From the NCBI RefSeq assembly GCF_014701095.1, contig NZ_AP023439.1, positions 3,460,001 through 3,524,000 of the forward strand: DNA of 64,000 nucleotides. The letters run 5' to 3'. The notes below the pieces were generated by a model. It was not told the origin of the DNA. It was given only the letters and a program-made list of their open reading frames with translations, and searched no databases. This DNA is from Streptomyces tuirus. GTDB lineage: Bacteria > Actinomycetota > Actinomycetes > Streptomycetales > Streptomycetaceae. How positions within the stretch are numbered: the stretch's first letter is position 1; every line of letters starts with the position of its first letter. Positions 8,055 through 15,169 of this stretch are shown here, in pieces. Made by a program: the position numbers and the translations under genes.

Positions 8055-8630
8055 TCACTTGAAGAAGGCGATGCCGTCGTCCGGCATGTCGTCGGGCAGG
8101 GCCTTGGCCCAGCGCTCGACCTCCTCCGGGGTGACGACCTTCTTCAGATGGGCCGACATGTAGGGGCGCAGCTCGACCTCGGGGGTCTGCTTCTCGCCGA
8201 CCCACATCAGGTCGCTCTTGACGTAGCCGTACAGCCGCTTGCCGCCGGTGTAGGGCTGGGAGGCGGCCGTACGGGCCACCGCGTCCGTCACGAGGTCGAT
8301 CTGCGGCTTCTTGTCGGCCAGCTCGCCGTACCAGATCTCGATGACACCGTCGTGGCGGGTCATCGTCACCTCGACCTTGCGGGCGCCGTCGATCCGCCAG
8401 AAGCCGTGCTCGGACTCCAGGGGGCGGACCTTGTTGCCGTCCTTGTCCAGGACCCAGCTGTGGGACTGGTACTCCAGGAAATCCCGGCCGTCATGGGTGA
8501 AGGTGACCTCCTGCCCGAAGTTGCACTTCTCGGAGCCGGGGAAGTCGTGCACGCCCGCGCCCGCCCAGGTGCCGAGCAGGAAGGCGAGCGGGACGAGGTC
8601 CTTGTGAAGGTCGGACGGGATCTCGATCAT
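8055..8630 (-). CDS. Nitrobindin-like heme-binding beta-barrel protein (FABP family)
   Basis: 191 residues with the nitrobindin hallmarks: GTWAGAG near residue 20, a FW-containing strand (GFWRI), and a C-terminal MSAHLKK whose His is in the position of the heme axial ligand. Such proteins form a ten-stranded barrel that binds ferric heme and can react with NO or peroxynitrite. GGAAG lies five bases before the ATG. A 32-residue membrane peptide gene lies 20 bp upstream on the same strand, so the two are probably one transcript. Heme binding is inferred from family features. Confidence 0.85.
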   Translation of the reverse strand: MIEIPSDLHKDLVPLAFLLGTWAGAGVHDFPGSEKCNFGQEVTFTHDGRDFLEYQSHSWVLDKDGNKVRPLESEHGFWRIDGARKVEVTMTRHDGVIEIWYGELADKKPQIDLVTDAVARTAASQPYTGGKRLYGYVKSDLMWVGEKQTPEVELRPYMSAHLKKVVTPEEVERWAKALPDDMPDDGIAFFK

Positions 8631-8650
8631 GGGAACTTCCTAGACGTGGG

Positions 8651-8749
8651 TCAGCGCTGGCCCTGGTACAGCTTCTTCACGGTCAGTCCGGCGAAGGCGA
8701 GGACGCCGACGGCGACCAGGACCAACAGGATTTCGAAGAAGATCTCCAC
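8651..8749 (-). CDS. 32-residue single-pass membrane peptide
   Basis: A GTG-initiated micro-gene preceded by an excellent AAGGAG ribosome-binding site 6 bases upstream. The product (MEIFFEILLVLVAVGVLA, then FAGLTVKKLYQGQR) is a single hydrophobic helix followed by a short basic tail, with no charged residue inside the helix. The stop lies 20 bp before the nitrobindin start, so it is likely the first gene of that transcript. The strong ribosome-binding site and the clean helix argue that it is real. Function unknown. Confidence 0.75.
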   Translation of the reverse strand: MEIFFEILLVLVAVGVLAFAGLTVKKLYQGQR

Positions 8750-8848
8750 GGGGTGCTCCTTGAGCGGGGTGCGAATGGGTGCACAGGGCCGAGCCCAGCT
8801 TACGCGGCCGGGTTCCGGGCCTCATGGTGAGGTGCGCCCGCGCTGACG

Positions 8849-9697
8849 TCAGCCGAGCAGCTGGCTCTGCAGCGTCACCGTCTGCCGGAAGGGCACGGCC
8901 CTCGCGCCGCCCTCGCGGGACTGCACGACCAGCGCGAGGGTGTCACCGGCGGCGAGGTAGGCGTGGCGGACCTGTTCGCCGCCGTACGGCCTGGCCTCGT
9001 CGTAGACCACGCGCTGGACGCCCTCCACCAGGGCGTCCTGGGGAAACGTCTCGTCGTTGGCGGATGTCGCGGCCCCGCGCAGCGGGAACTTCGGCGCGCT
9101 GTAGGGGGCGAGGTAGGGCCCGAGCAGCGCGTCCACGACCGCCGCGGTGTCGAACTGGAGCAGATAGATCCGCGTACGCGTACCGTCCGGCATGCTCCAG
9201 CCGCGAGCGGCGATGTGCCGCAGCCCGTGATCGGTGAGGTGCTGCCCGAGTTCCGCGCGGTCGTCCTTCGCGGCGTACTCCGCCAGGAAGTCCTTCCGCG
9301 GCAGCCAGCCGTCCTTGCCCCGCAGCGCCCGGTCGTCCTCGGCACCGGCGGGAGCGGGCAGGGGAAGGGACCGCAGATCGGCGTGGTGCGTGCCGGCCGT
9401 GTTGGCCTCGGCGAAGGGGCCCGGGCTGCCGGACGGCAGCGGCGGCCTGGCGAGCACCGGGTACTCCCAGCGCCCGTCCGGCTGAGTCGAGAGCCCGGGC
9501 ACGTCGGTCCGCTCCAGCCGGGTGATGCCGTACGCCGTGGCCGCGCCGACCGCCGCGAAGACGACCACGGCGGTCGTCCAGCGCAGGGCGGCCGGCAGGA
9601 CCCCGCGGGCCTTGCGGTCGTCGTGCACGGGCACCGGGGGTGCCTCCGGCAGCGCCTTCTCCGCGGGTCGCACGGAGATCTGCTGCTTCTCGGTCAT
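8849..9697 (-). CDS. Membrane-anchored extracytoplasmic protein, last gene of paralogous triplet
   Basis: 282 residues: cytoplasmic N-terminus (1-37), one membrane helix (WTTAVVVFAAVGAATAYGI, about 40-58) and an extracytoplasmic domain. The outer domain carries RGKDGWLPRKDFLAEY, a motif shared with both upstream products (TDGWVPGPDLGEYG and EDGWLDLADYAEFY). ATG 9697 overlaps the stop of the preceding gene (ATGA). I do not recognise the domain. Each product has a different loop between the shared motif and a final hydrophobic strand (TLALVVQS). Confidence 0.8.
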   Translation of the reverse strand: MTEKQQISVRPAEKALPEAPPVPVHDDRKARGVLPAALRWTTAVVVFAAVGAATAYGITRLERTDVPGLSTQPDGRWEYPVLARPPLPSGSPGPFAEANTAGTHHADLRSLPLPAPAGAEDDRALRGKDGWLPRKDFLAEYAAKDDRAELGQHLTDHGLRHIAARGWSMPDGTRTRIYLLQFDTAAVVDALLGPYLAPYSAPKFPLRGAATSANDETFPQDALVEGVQRVVYDEARPYGGEQVRHAYLAAGDTLALVVQSREGGARAVPFRQTVTLQSQLLG

Positions 9698-10575
9698 ATC
9701 GCCTTCCCCGGCTCGGTGATGCGGTCGAGCTGCTCGCGGAACAGCGTCGCGGTCGCTTTGGTATCGAGTGGCTTCGCGGCGTCCGCGACGAGTGTGACCA
9801 GGACGTTCCCGACGTACGCGAAGCAGAGCATCGACTCCAGCTTTTCGTCGTCGTCCTTCGGCGGCAGGAAGCAGGAGGCGTTCTTGTGGCCCTTGATCTT
9901 CGGACCCGCGCGGAAAACGTCCAGGGCGTCGAAGAACGCGCCGCGCAGCCGCGAGGCCTCCCGGACGGCGTCCCGGTTCTCCATCCGGGAGAGCTCGACG
10001 CGCACGGCGACGGCCTCGTCCGTGAAGTCGCCGGAGTGCTTCGCGGTGCTGTGGTAGCTGCGCATGGCGATGCCCGTGATGCGCTGCTGGTCGACCACCT
10101 TCTCCAGCCGCTTGCGCTGCGTGCGCGGCAGGCCGCTCAGGGCCTCCTTGCGCAGGGACGTGGCCTGCTGCCCGCTCAGCTCGGTGTCCGAGCCGTACTC
10201 GCCGAGGTCCGGGCCCGGCACCCAGCCGTCGGTCCCGTACGGCACGAGCATGCCGGCGAGCCCCTTGGGGGCGGCGGCCTTCTTCTCCGCCTCCGACTCG
10301 CTCCTGGCCTCGGGGAACTCCCAGACCGGCGCACCCGCGTCCCGGTCGGCGTCGTTCACGGCCACGACGGTGTACCCCGCGCCGCCGAGGACGGCGACCG
10401 CCAGCAGCGCGGACGCGGCGACGGCGGCGACCCGGGCACGGCGTGCGGGCTTCTCAGGGAGCTCGAGGGGGTCGGGGAGCTCGGGGAGCTCGGGGAGCTC
10501 GGGGACGGGCCGGGAGACGGTCTCCGCCCCCACTGGCTCCACCGGGTCCACCGGGTCCACCTGGTTGTCACTCAC
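9694..10575 (-). CDS. Membrane-anchored extracytoplasmic protein, middle gene of paralogous triplet
   Basis: 293 residues. The acidic N-terminal tail contains an imperfect repeat of ELPELPELP and VDPVDPVEPV, followed by a membrane helix (VAAVAASALLAVAVLGGAGY, about 48-67) and an outer domain with TDGWVPGPDLGEYG. The GTG at 10575 overlaps the upstream stop (GTGA), and the stop overlaps the next start, so all three genes are translationally coupled. The open frame extends upstream only as a shadow of the preceding gene. Function unknown; it may form a hetero-complex with its paralogues. Confidence 0.8.
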   Translation of the reverse strand: MSDNQVDPVDPVEPVGAETVSRPVPELPELPELPDPLELPEKPARRARVAAVAASALLAVAVLGGAGYTVVAVNDADRDAGAPVWEFPEARSESEAEKKAAAPKGLAGMLVPYGTDGWVPGPDLGEYGSDTELSGQQATSLRKEALSGLPRTQRKRLEKVVDQQRITGIAMRSYHSTAKHSGDFTDEAVAVRVELSRMENRDAVREASRLRGAFFDALDVFRAGPKIKGHKNASCFLPPKDDDEKLESMLCFAYVGNVLVTLVADAAKPLDTKATATLFREQLDRITEPGKAI

Positions 10576-11318
10576 AGCCGCTCCATCTGCCGCTCGGCCA
10601 GGTCCATGATCTTCGCCTTGGGAATCGGCTTGGTGTCCGTGATCCACATCTCCACGGCGATGTCGCCGCGCCAGGCGTGTGCCTCGGCGGTGTACAGGGG
10701 CACGTACCCGGGCTTGGTGTCGGGCCGCGCGTGGACGTAGACCCGCCCGTTTCCGGTGCCGGGGATCGCCCAGCTGTCGGTGCCTTCCTCGTCCCCGACC
10801 CAGTACTGGGTGTTGTCCACGTTCTCGGCGGCGGCGAGCGTCTCCTCCTGCCGGAACTGCACCAAGCGGATCTCGACCTCGTAGGTGCGGCCGACCAGCC
10901 AGCCGGTGGTGGCCGCGCGCCGGAACTCGTCGCGGACGATCTCGCCGAACATCTCGCCCGGCTTGTCGTAGAACTCCGCGTAGTCCGCCAGGTCCAGCCA
11001 ACCGTCCTCACCCATCAGGTACGCGGCGTCCCGGGCCCCACGCGGCTTCTCAAGCAGAAGCTTGCGCAGGTCGCCGTCGGTCTTCACCCGCCGGTCCCGC
11101 GCGGCCGACAGCGGCTCGGGGCCCTCCCCCCTGGCCTGCGCGAGCGCAGGCTGCGAGAGCGAGGGCAGCTTCGTGGGCGCGCGGTGCACCTGCACGAGGT
11201 AGCCGACGCAACCGCCGACGACCAGCCCCAGCACGGCGGCGGCACCGATCATCACGGCCGTACGCCGCCGACGCCGACGCGGCCGGGGCTCGGCGGTCAC
11301 TTCTTCGTCTGCTTCCAA
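10572..11318 (-). CDS. Membrane-anchored extracytoplasmic protein, first gene of paralogous triplet
   Basis: About 248 residues: basic Arg-rich segment RPRRRRRR, a membrane helix (TAVMIGAAAVLGLVVGGCVGYLV), and an outer domain with GEDGWLDLADYAEFYD, then a mixed strand region (TYEVEIRLVQF, GDIAVEMWIT). The start is uncertain: TTG 11318 has GGGGGGA four bases upstream, and GTG 11300 lies six codons further in; the long upstream open frame runs into dsrE antisense and is not credible. It leads the three-gene operon. Confidence 0.75.
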   Translation of the reverse strand: MEADEEVTAEPRPRRRRRRTAVMIGAAAVLGLVVGGCVGYLVQVHRAPTKLPSLSQPALAQARGEGPEPLSAARDRRVKTDGDLRKLLLEKPRGARDAAYLMGEDGWLDLADYAEFYDKPGEMFGEIVRDEFRRAATTGWLVGRTYEVEIRLVQFRQEETLAAAENVDNTQYWVGDEEGTDSWAIPGTGNGRVYVHARPDTKPGYVPLYTAEAHAWRGDIAVEMWITDTKPIPKAKIMDLAERQMERL

Positions 11319-11420
11319 GACGTCCCCCCACAGAACGTGAGTCGCGCATTCCGTATGCGCGCGCACAGGAGACCCTCGGTCGACGCCCGCGGTTGCACGG
11401 GCGTTGATTACGATTCGGCT

Positions 11421-11783
11421 ATGGCGAAGAAGCTGGTGATCAAGGTGACGGCGGGGGCCGATGCTCCCGAGCGGTGCTCTCAGGCGTTCACGGTGGCGGC
11501 GGTGGCCGTGGCCAGTGGTGTCGACGTCTCCCTGTGGCTGACCGGCGAGTCCGCCTGGTTCGCGCTGCCCGGCCGCGCCGCCGAGTTCGAGCTGCCGCAC
11601 GCCGCCCCCCTGCCCGACCTGCTGGACTCCCTCCTCGCGGGCGGCCGCGTCACCCTGTGCACGCAGTGCGCGGCGCGCCGCGAGATCACGGAGCAGGACG
11701 TCATCAAGGGCGTCCGCATCGCCGGGGCGCAGGTCTTCGTGCAGGAAGCGATGGCGGACGAGACGCAGGCGCTCGTCTACTGA
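11421..11783 (+). CDS. DsrE/DsrF-like small protein
   Basis: 120 residues with the DsrE-like alpha/beta pattern: KLVIKVTAGADAPERCSQAF, then VDVSLWLTGES, LAGGRVTLCTQCAARREI and IKGVRIAGAQVFVQEAM. A conserved CTQC pair lies near residue 76. DsrE-family proteins often act in sulfur relay, but members of this actinobacterial type are uncharacterised. No Shine-Dalgarno is seen; a TACGAT -10-like hexamer ends 6 bp before the ATG, so translation is probably leaderless. Its 3' end overlaps the convergent VOC gene by 7 bp. Confidence 0.8.
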   Translation: MAKKLVIKVTAGADAPERCSQAFTVAAVAVASGVDVSLWLTGESAWFALPGRAAEFELPHAAPLPDLLDSLLAGGRVTLCTQCAARREITEQDVIKGVRIAGAQVFVQEAMADETQALVY

Positions 11784-12157
11784 GGCGCTCGCCGAGGACT
11801 TTCCGTGTAGAGGCAGAACGGGTGCCCTGCCGGATCCAGCAGCACCCGGACGTGGTCCTGCGGCTGGTGCCCCGCCGGCCGCGCCCCGGCGGCGACGGCC
11901 CGCGCGGTCTCCCGCTCCAGGTCGTCGACCTCGATGTCGAGGTGCATCATCATCCGCGGCCGGCCCGGCTCGCTCGGCCAGACCGGCGGCCGGTAGCCGG
12001 GCTCCGTCTGGAAGGACAGCCCCGTGCCGCCGTCCGGGGGCCGGATGTGCACCCAGTCAGGGCCGTCCTCGCCCCGCCACACGCCCCAGCCGGGCAGCAG
12101 ACGCAGGTAGAAGCGCGCGAGCTCCGGGGCGTCCAGCACGGCTGCTGTGAGTCTCAT
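11777..12157 (-). CDS. VOC-family (glyoxalase/bleomycin-resistance-like) protein
   Basis: 126 residues with two beta-alpha-beta-beta-beta units of the vicinal oxygen chelate fold: VLDAPELARFYLRLLPGWGV in the first, and MMMHLDIEVDDLERETARAVAAGA then VLLDPAGHPFCLY in the second. The HLDIEV His and the terminal PAGHPF motif are usual for this family. ATG at 12157 gives a compact single-domain protein. The substrate is unknown. The 180 bases upstream (12158-12336) contain no gene. Confidence 0.8.
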   Translation of the reverse strand: MRLTAAVLDAPELARFYLRLLPGWGVWRGEDGPDWVHIRPPDGGTGLSFQTEPGYRPPVWPSEPGRPRMMMHLDIEVDDLERETARAVAAGARPAGHQPQDHVRVLLDPAGHPFCLYTESPRRAPQ

Positions 12158-12336
12158 GGGCCGCGGATACCCCGGACGGGCGGGAAGGACGCCGGTCAGC
12201 AAGCGCGAGCGGACGCCGCTCAGCGCGGGCGAGCGAAGCAGGCGCCACTCAACCCGGACTGGCGGGGCGTACGCCGCTCCGTGGGGGCGGGCGAGGCAGG
12301 CGCCGCCCAGCACGGGCGCGCAGGGGCGGGCGGCGG

Positions 12337-12597
12337 TCAGTGGGGGCGTTTCTTGCCGTCCAGTTCGTCCCACCATTCGTCGGACTGGGGATCGCCGGAC
12401 GGGTCGTCCCACCACCGGTCCTCCGGTCCGCGCCGGTTCGCGACCATGGCCGCCACGGGCGGGATGACCATGGCGACGACACACATCCCGACGGCGACGG
12501 GAACGGACCACAGCCGCACGACACCCCAGGCCAGCACGAAGAGGCCGATGCAGAGGCCCATCATCGCGAAGTACGTGTGACGCCGGCGTGCGTACAT
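12337..12597 (-). CDS. DUF3099 family membrane protein
   Basis: 86 residues beginning MYARRRHTYFAMMGLC, with two membrane helices (CIGLFVLAWGVVRLW and VAVGMCVVAMVIPPVAAMVA) and a strongly conserved acidic/Trp tail (RWWDDPSGDPQSDEWWDELD). This is the DUF3099 family, widespread in actinobacteria and of unknown function. ATG 12597 is the conserved start; an upstream extension is not family-like. Confidence 0.85.
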   Translation of the reverse strand: MYARRRHTYFAMMGLCIGLFVLAWGVVRLWSVPVAVGMCVVAMVIPPVAAMVANRRGPEDRWWDDPSGDPQSDEWWDELDGKKRPH

Positions 12598-12621
12598 ACG
12601 TCCAGCGTAGGTCCGGGCACG

Positions 12622-12670
12622 CCGAAGGGCCGCACCCCAGGTGTCCAACCCGCGGGGTGCGGCCCTTCGG
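12622..12670 (-). terminator. Strong hairpin terminator after DUF1416 gene
   Basis: A 17-bp perfect stem, CCGAAGGGCCGCACCCC pairing with GGGGTGCGGCCCTTCGG, with a 15-base loop. It lies 14 bp beyond the DUF1416 stop. There is no T-run, as is common for Streptomyces terminators. It probably ends the sulfurtransferase/DUF1416 transcript before the DUF3099 gene. Confidence 0.8.
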
Positions 12671-12683
12671 AATACGGTCGCCG

Positions 12684-12971
12684 TCAGACGGCGATCGCGA
12701 CCTCCGCCAGGCCGCCCTGCTGGGCGACGACCGTGCGGTCGGCGGTGGCGCCGGGCACGAGGGCACGGACGGTCCAGGTGCCCTCGGCCGCGTAGAAGCG
12801 GAACTGTCCGGTCGCCGAGGTCGGCACCTCGGCCGTGAACTCGCCGGTCGAGTCCAGCAGACGGACGTAACCCACCACGGGCTCGCCGTCCTTGGTCACC
12901 TGACCCTGGATGGTGGTCTCACCGGGCTTGATCGTCGAGGCGTCGGGGCCGCCGGCCTTCGCACCGCACAT
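12684..12971 (-). CDS. DUF1416 family protein, sulfur locus
   Basis: 95 residues beginning MCGAKAGGPDASTIKPGETT; an immunoglobulin/carboxypeptidase-regulatory-like beta domain (TTIQGQVTKDGEPVVGYVRL, FRFYAAEGTWTVRAL). DUF1416 genes are regularly found directly downstream of thiosulfate sulfurtransferase genes in actinobacteria, as here (42-bp gap, same strand). The conserved Cys2 could take part in sulfur transfer, but this is conjecture. Confidence 0.85.
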   Translation of the reverse strand: MCGAKAGGPDASTIKPGETTIQGQVTKDGEPVVGYVRLLDSTGEFTAEVPTSATGQFRFYAAEGTWTVRALVPGATADRTVVAQQGGLAEVAIAV

Positions 12972-13013
12972 GTCTTACTCCTGAAGGGGTCTGGAAAGGT
13001 CGGTCGGGTGGGG

Positions 13014-13859
13014 TTACTTGCCGGCGCCGAGCTCGATCGGCACGCCCACGAGGGAGCCGTACTCGGTCCAGGAGCCGTCGTAGTTCTTGACGTTCTCCAC
13101 GCCGAGCAGCTCGTGCAGCACGAACCAGGACAGCGCGGAGCGCTCACCGATGCGGCACAGGGCGATGGTGTCCTTGGACAGGTCGATCTCCTCGTCCTCG
13201 TAGAGCTTCTTGAGCTCCTCGTCGGACTTGAAGGTGCCGTCGTCGTTGGCGTTCTTCGACCACGGGATGTTGCGGGAGGTCGGCACGTGGCCGGGGCGCT
13301 GCGACTGCTCCTGCGGCAGGTGGGCCGGGGCGAGCAGCTTGCCGGCGAACTCGTCGGGCGAGCGCACGTCGACGATGTTCTGCTTGCCGATGGCGTCCAC
13401 GACCTCGTCGCGGAAGGCGCGGATGGACGTGTCCTGCGGCTTGGCCTTGTACTCCGTCTTCGGACGCTCCGGCACCTCGTCGCCGCCGACCAGCTCGCGG
13501 GCGTCGAGCTCCCACTTCTTGCGACCGCCGTCGAGAAGCTTGACGCTGTCGTGGCCGTACAGCTTGAAGTACCAGTAGGCGTAGGAGGCGAACCAGTTGT
13601 TGTTGCCGCCGTAGAGAACCACGGTGTGGTCGTTGCCGATGCCCTTGTCGGACAGGAGCTTCTCGAAGCCCTCCTGGTCGACGAAGTCACGGCGGACCGG
13701 GTCCTGGAGGTCCTGCGTCCAGTCGATCCGGATGGCGTTGCGGATGTGGTTCTTCTCGTAGGCGGACGTGTCCTCGTCCACCTCGACGATGGCGATGGTC
13801 GGGTCGTCCAGGTGCTCCTGGAGCCAGTCGGCGTCAACCAGGACGTCGTTGCGGCTCAT
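13014..13859 (-). CDS. sseA: Thiosulfate/3-mercaptopyruvate sulfurtransferase (rhodanese)
   Basis: 281 residues, two rhodanese domains. The C-terminal domain has active-site loop ALCRIGERSALSW, whose Cys carries the persulfide; the N-terminal domain lacks it (VVLYGGNNNWFASY), as normal for tandem rhodaneses. The enzyme moves sulfane sulfur from thiosulfate (or mercaptopyruvate) to cyanide or thiol acceptors. The gene is preceded by a Cys-containing leader peptide (13997-14077) and followed by DUF1416, making a sulfur-responsive unit. It is also annotated cysA in some actinobacteria. Confidence 0.9.
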   Translation of the reverse strand: MSRNDVLVDADWLQEHLDDPTIAIVEVDEDTSAYEKNHIRNAIRIDWTQDLQDPVRRDFVDQEGFEKLLSDKGIGNDHTVVLYGGNNNWFASYAYWYFKLYGHDSVKLLDGGRKKWELDARELVGGDEVPERPKTEYKAKPQDTSIRAFRDEVVDAIGKQNIVDVRSPDEFAGKLLAPAHLPQEQSQRPGHVPTSRNIPWSKNANDDGTFKSDEELKKLYEDEEIDLSKDTIALCRIGERSALSWFVLHELLGVENVKNYDGSWTEYGSLVGVPIELGAGK

Positions 13860-13996
13860 GCTTCTTCTCCTCCGGGGCAGTTACGGCGGGGCGTGCGAGG
13901 TATGGAGGGCGCGCCCTTGAGGCAGGGCGGCGCACAGGTGCCCGTGATGCGGGGCTGCGGGGATGCGCGCGCCGGCGCGACTGCCGACGCGATCGC

Positions 13997-14077
13997 TCAG
14001 AAGGTGCGACAGAGCATGGCGGCGACGCGGCACAGGTCTACTGCCCGCCGCTTCGTGAGATCCGCCTGTCGCTTCAT
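13997..14077 (-). CDS. 26-residue Cys-containing leader peptide upstream of sulfurtransferase
   Basis: The ATG-initiated micro-ORF encodes 26 residues with a C-terminal LCRVAAMLCR motif containing two cysteines. This motif is typical of the putative leader peptides found before sulfur-assimilation genes across actinobacteria, which sense cysteinyl-tRNA supply by ribosome stalling. It starts immediately after a promoter (GTGACA-18 bp-TACGAT), so it is probably leaderless. It ends 137 bp before sseA. I could not define a clear terminator/antiterminator pair in that gap by eye. Confidence 0.8.
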   Translation of the reverse strand: MKRQADLTKRRAVDLCRVAAMLCRTF

Positions 14078-14084
14078 AGCCTCG

Positions 14085-14114
14085 ATCGTAGGGACGGTCG
14101 GGCGGGCATGTCAC
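14085..14114 (-). promoter_or_regulatory. Promoter of the leader peptide-sseA-DUF1416 transcript
   Basis: On the minus strand, GTGACA (-35, five of six consensus bases) is separated by 18 bp from TACGAT (-10). The predicted start falls at about 14078, at the leader-peptide ATG. This matches a housekeeping-type promoter with a leaderless first ORF. Confidence 0.65.
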
Positions 14115-14280
14115 CGGCGTGTCGCATGCTGAGACGAGACAATCCGCCATATGGGATCGAGAGGCCGCCAGGGCGCTCCCCGCACGGCGTCCGGCCGACC
14201 GTATCCCCCGTCACAGCTACGCTGCGGACATCGCCGTCTCGCCCACCGGACAGCGCAGGTCGGACCCGCCGAGCGACTGC

Positions 14281-15018
14281 CTACCCGGCCAGACGGACGT
14301 CGGAACCCTTCACCGTGATCTCGACGCCGTCCGGGGCGGCCTGGACGGTGTCCAGCTCGATGCCGCCGGGCAGGCCGTCGATCTTCTGCTGGAAGTCGGT
14401 GATCGCCCGGACACGGTTCTCGGCGATGTCGACGCCGCCGAACTTGGGCAGGCCGTCGGCGTGCACGCGGACCGTGCCGTCGTCCACCTTCACCGAGCTC
14501 AGCACGGAGACCGGCTCCGGCAGCTTGGTGCCGAGGACCGTGGCCTCGACGGTCACCTTGATCTTGCCGTTGCCGCCGTCGGAGAGACCGACGACGTTCG
14601 CGGTGACGCCCGGGGCGACCTGGGTGGGCTCGGACTTCGCCGTCTTCAGCAGCTCGTCGTAGGCGATGGTCGCGGTGCCGGTGGCGGTGGAGGCGGTGGC
14701 GGAGCTGTAGTCGCCGGAGAACTCGACGCCCTTCATGTCCGCCCGGAGGTCGTCGATGCGGATCTTCTGGCCGTCGTTGCCCGCGGCGGCCTCGTAGTCC
14801 TTGATGCCGACCTCGATGTCGTCCAGGGAACCGCCGGCGACCTGGGTGAGGAACGGGAAGCCCTTGATGGACACATCGGGCGTCGCCGACAGGTTCTCCG
14901 TCGTCTTCAGCCGCTCGGCGGCCTCGTCCTCGGCGAAGCCGACCGCCACACGGTCGGCGATCACGAAGAGCCCGCCCAGGATCACGACGAAGATCAGCAG
15001 TATTCGCAGTGCGCGCAT
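14281..15018 (-). CDS. LmeA-like DUF2993 envelope protein
   Basis: 245 residues: an N-terminal membrane/signal helix (ILLIFVVILGGLFVIADRVAV) followed by a DUF2993 domain (GFPFLTQVAGGSLDDIEVGI, with a tail ending VEITVKGSDVRLAG). The mycobacterial DUF2993 protein LmeA is a periplasmic phosphoinositide-binding protein involved in lipomannan maturation; Streptomyces homologues are uncharacterised. ATG 15018 starts just before the signal helix. A second DUF2993 gene lies at 24084-25295. Confidence 0.8.
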   Translation of the reverse strand: MRALRILLIFVVILGGLFVIADRVAVGFAEDEAAERLKTTENLSATPDVSIKGFPFLTQVAGGSLDDIEVGIKDYEAAAGNDGQKIRIDDLRADMKGVEFSGDYSSATASTATGTATIAYDELLKTAKSEPTQVAPGVTANVVGLSDGGNGKIKVTVEATVLGTKLPEPVSVLSSVKVDDGTVRVHADGLPKFGGVDIAENRVRAITDFQQKIDGLPGGIELDTVQAAPDGVEITVKGSDVRLAG

Positions 15019-15169
15019 GCGGTGTGTCCCCCACCCAGTCGGTTAGACGGCGGTGCCTGACGACCGGGTGGCCGTCCCTTGCGTGAGAGTAACCCCGCGG
15101 GGAAGGGGGACCGCGGGATTGTTGATCATCTGTGACAGGGCCGGGGCGCGGTGTCCCGCCCGGCCGGAT

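Noticed and set aside
13860-13996. Riboswitch or clear terminator/antiterminator between the leader peptide and the rhodanese gene
   Set aside because: GC-rich palindromes are present, but none forms a convincing mutually exclusive pair by eye.
12588-14132. 514-codon plus-strand open frame
   Set aside because: Antisense to DUF1416 and the rhodanese gene, both of which are unambiguous; the product is Val/Gly/Leu-rich without motifs.
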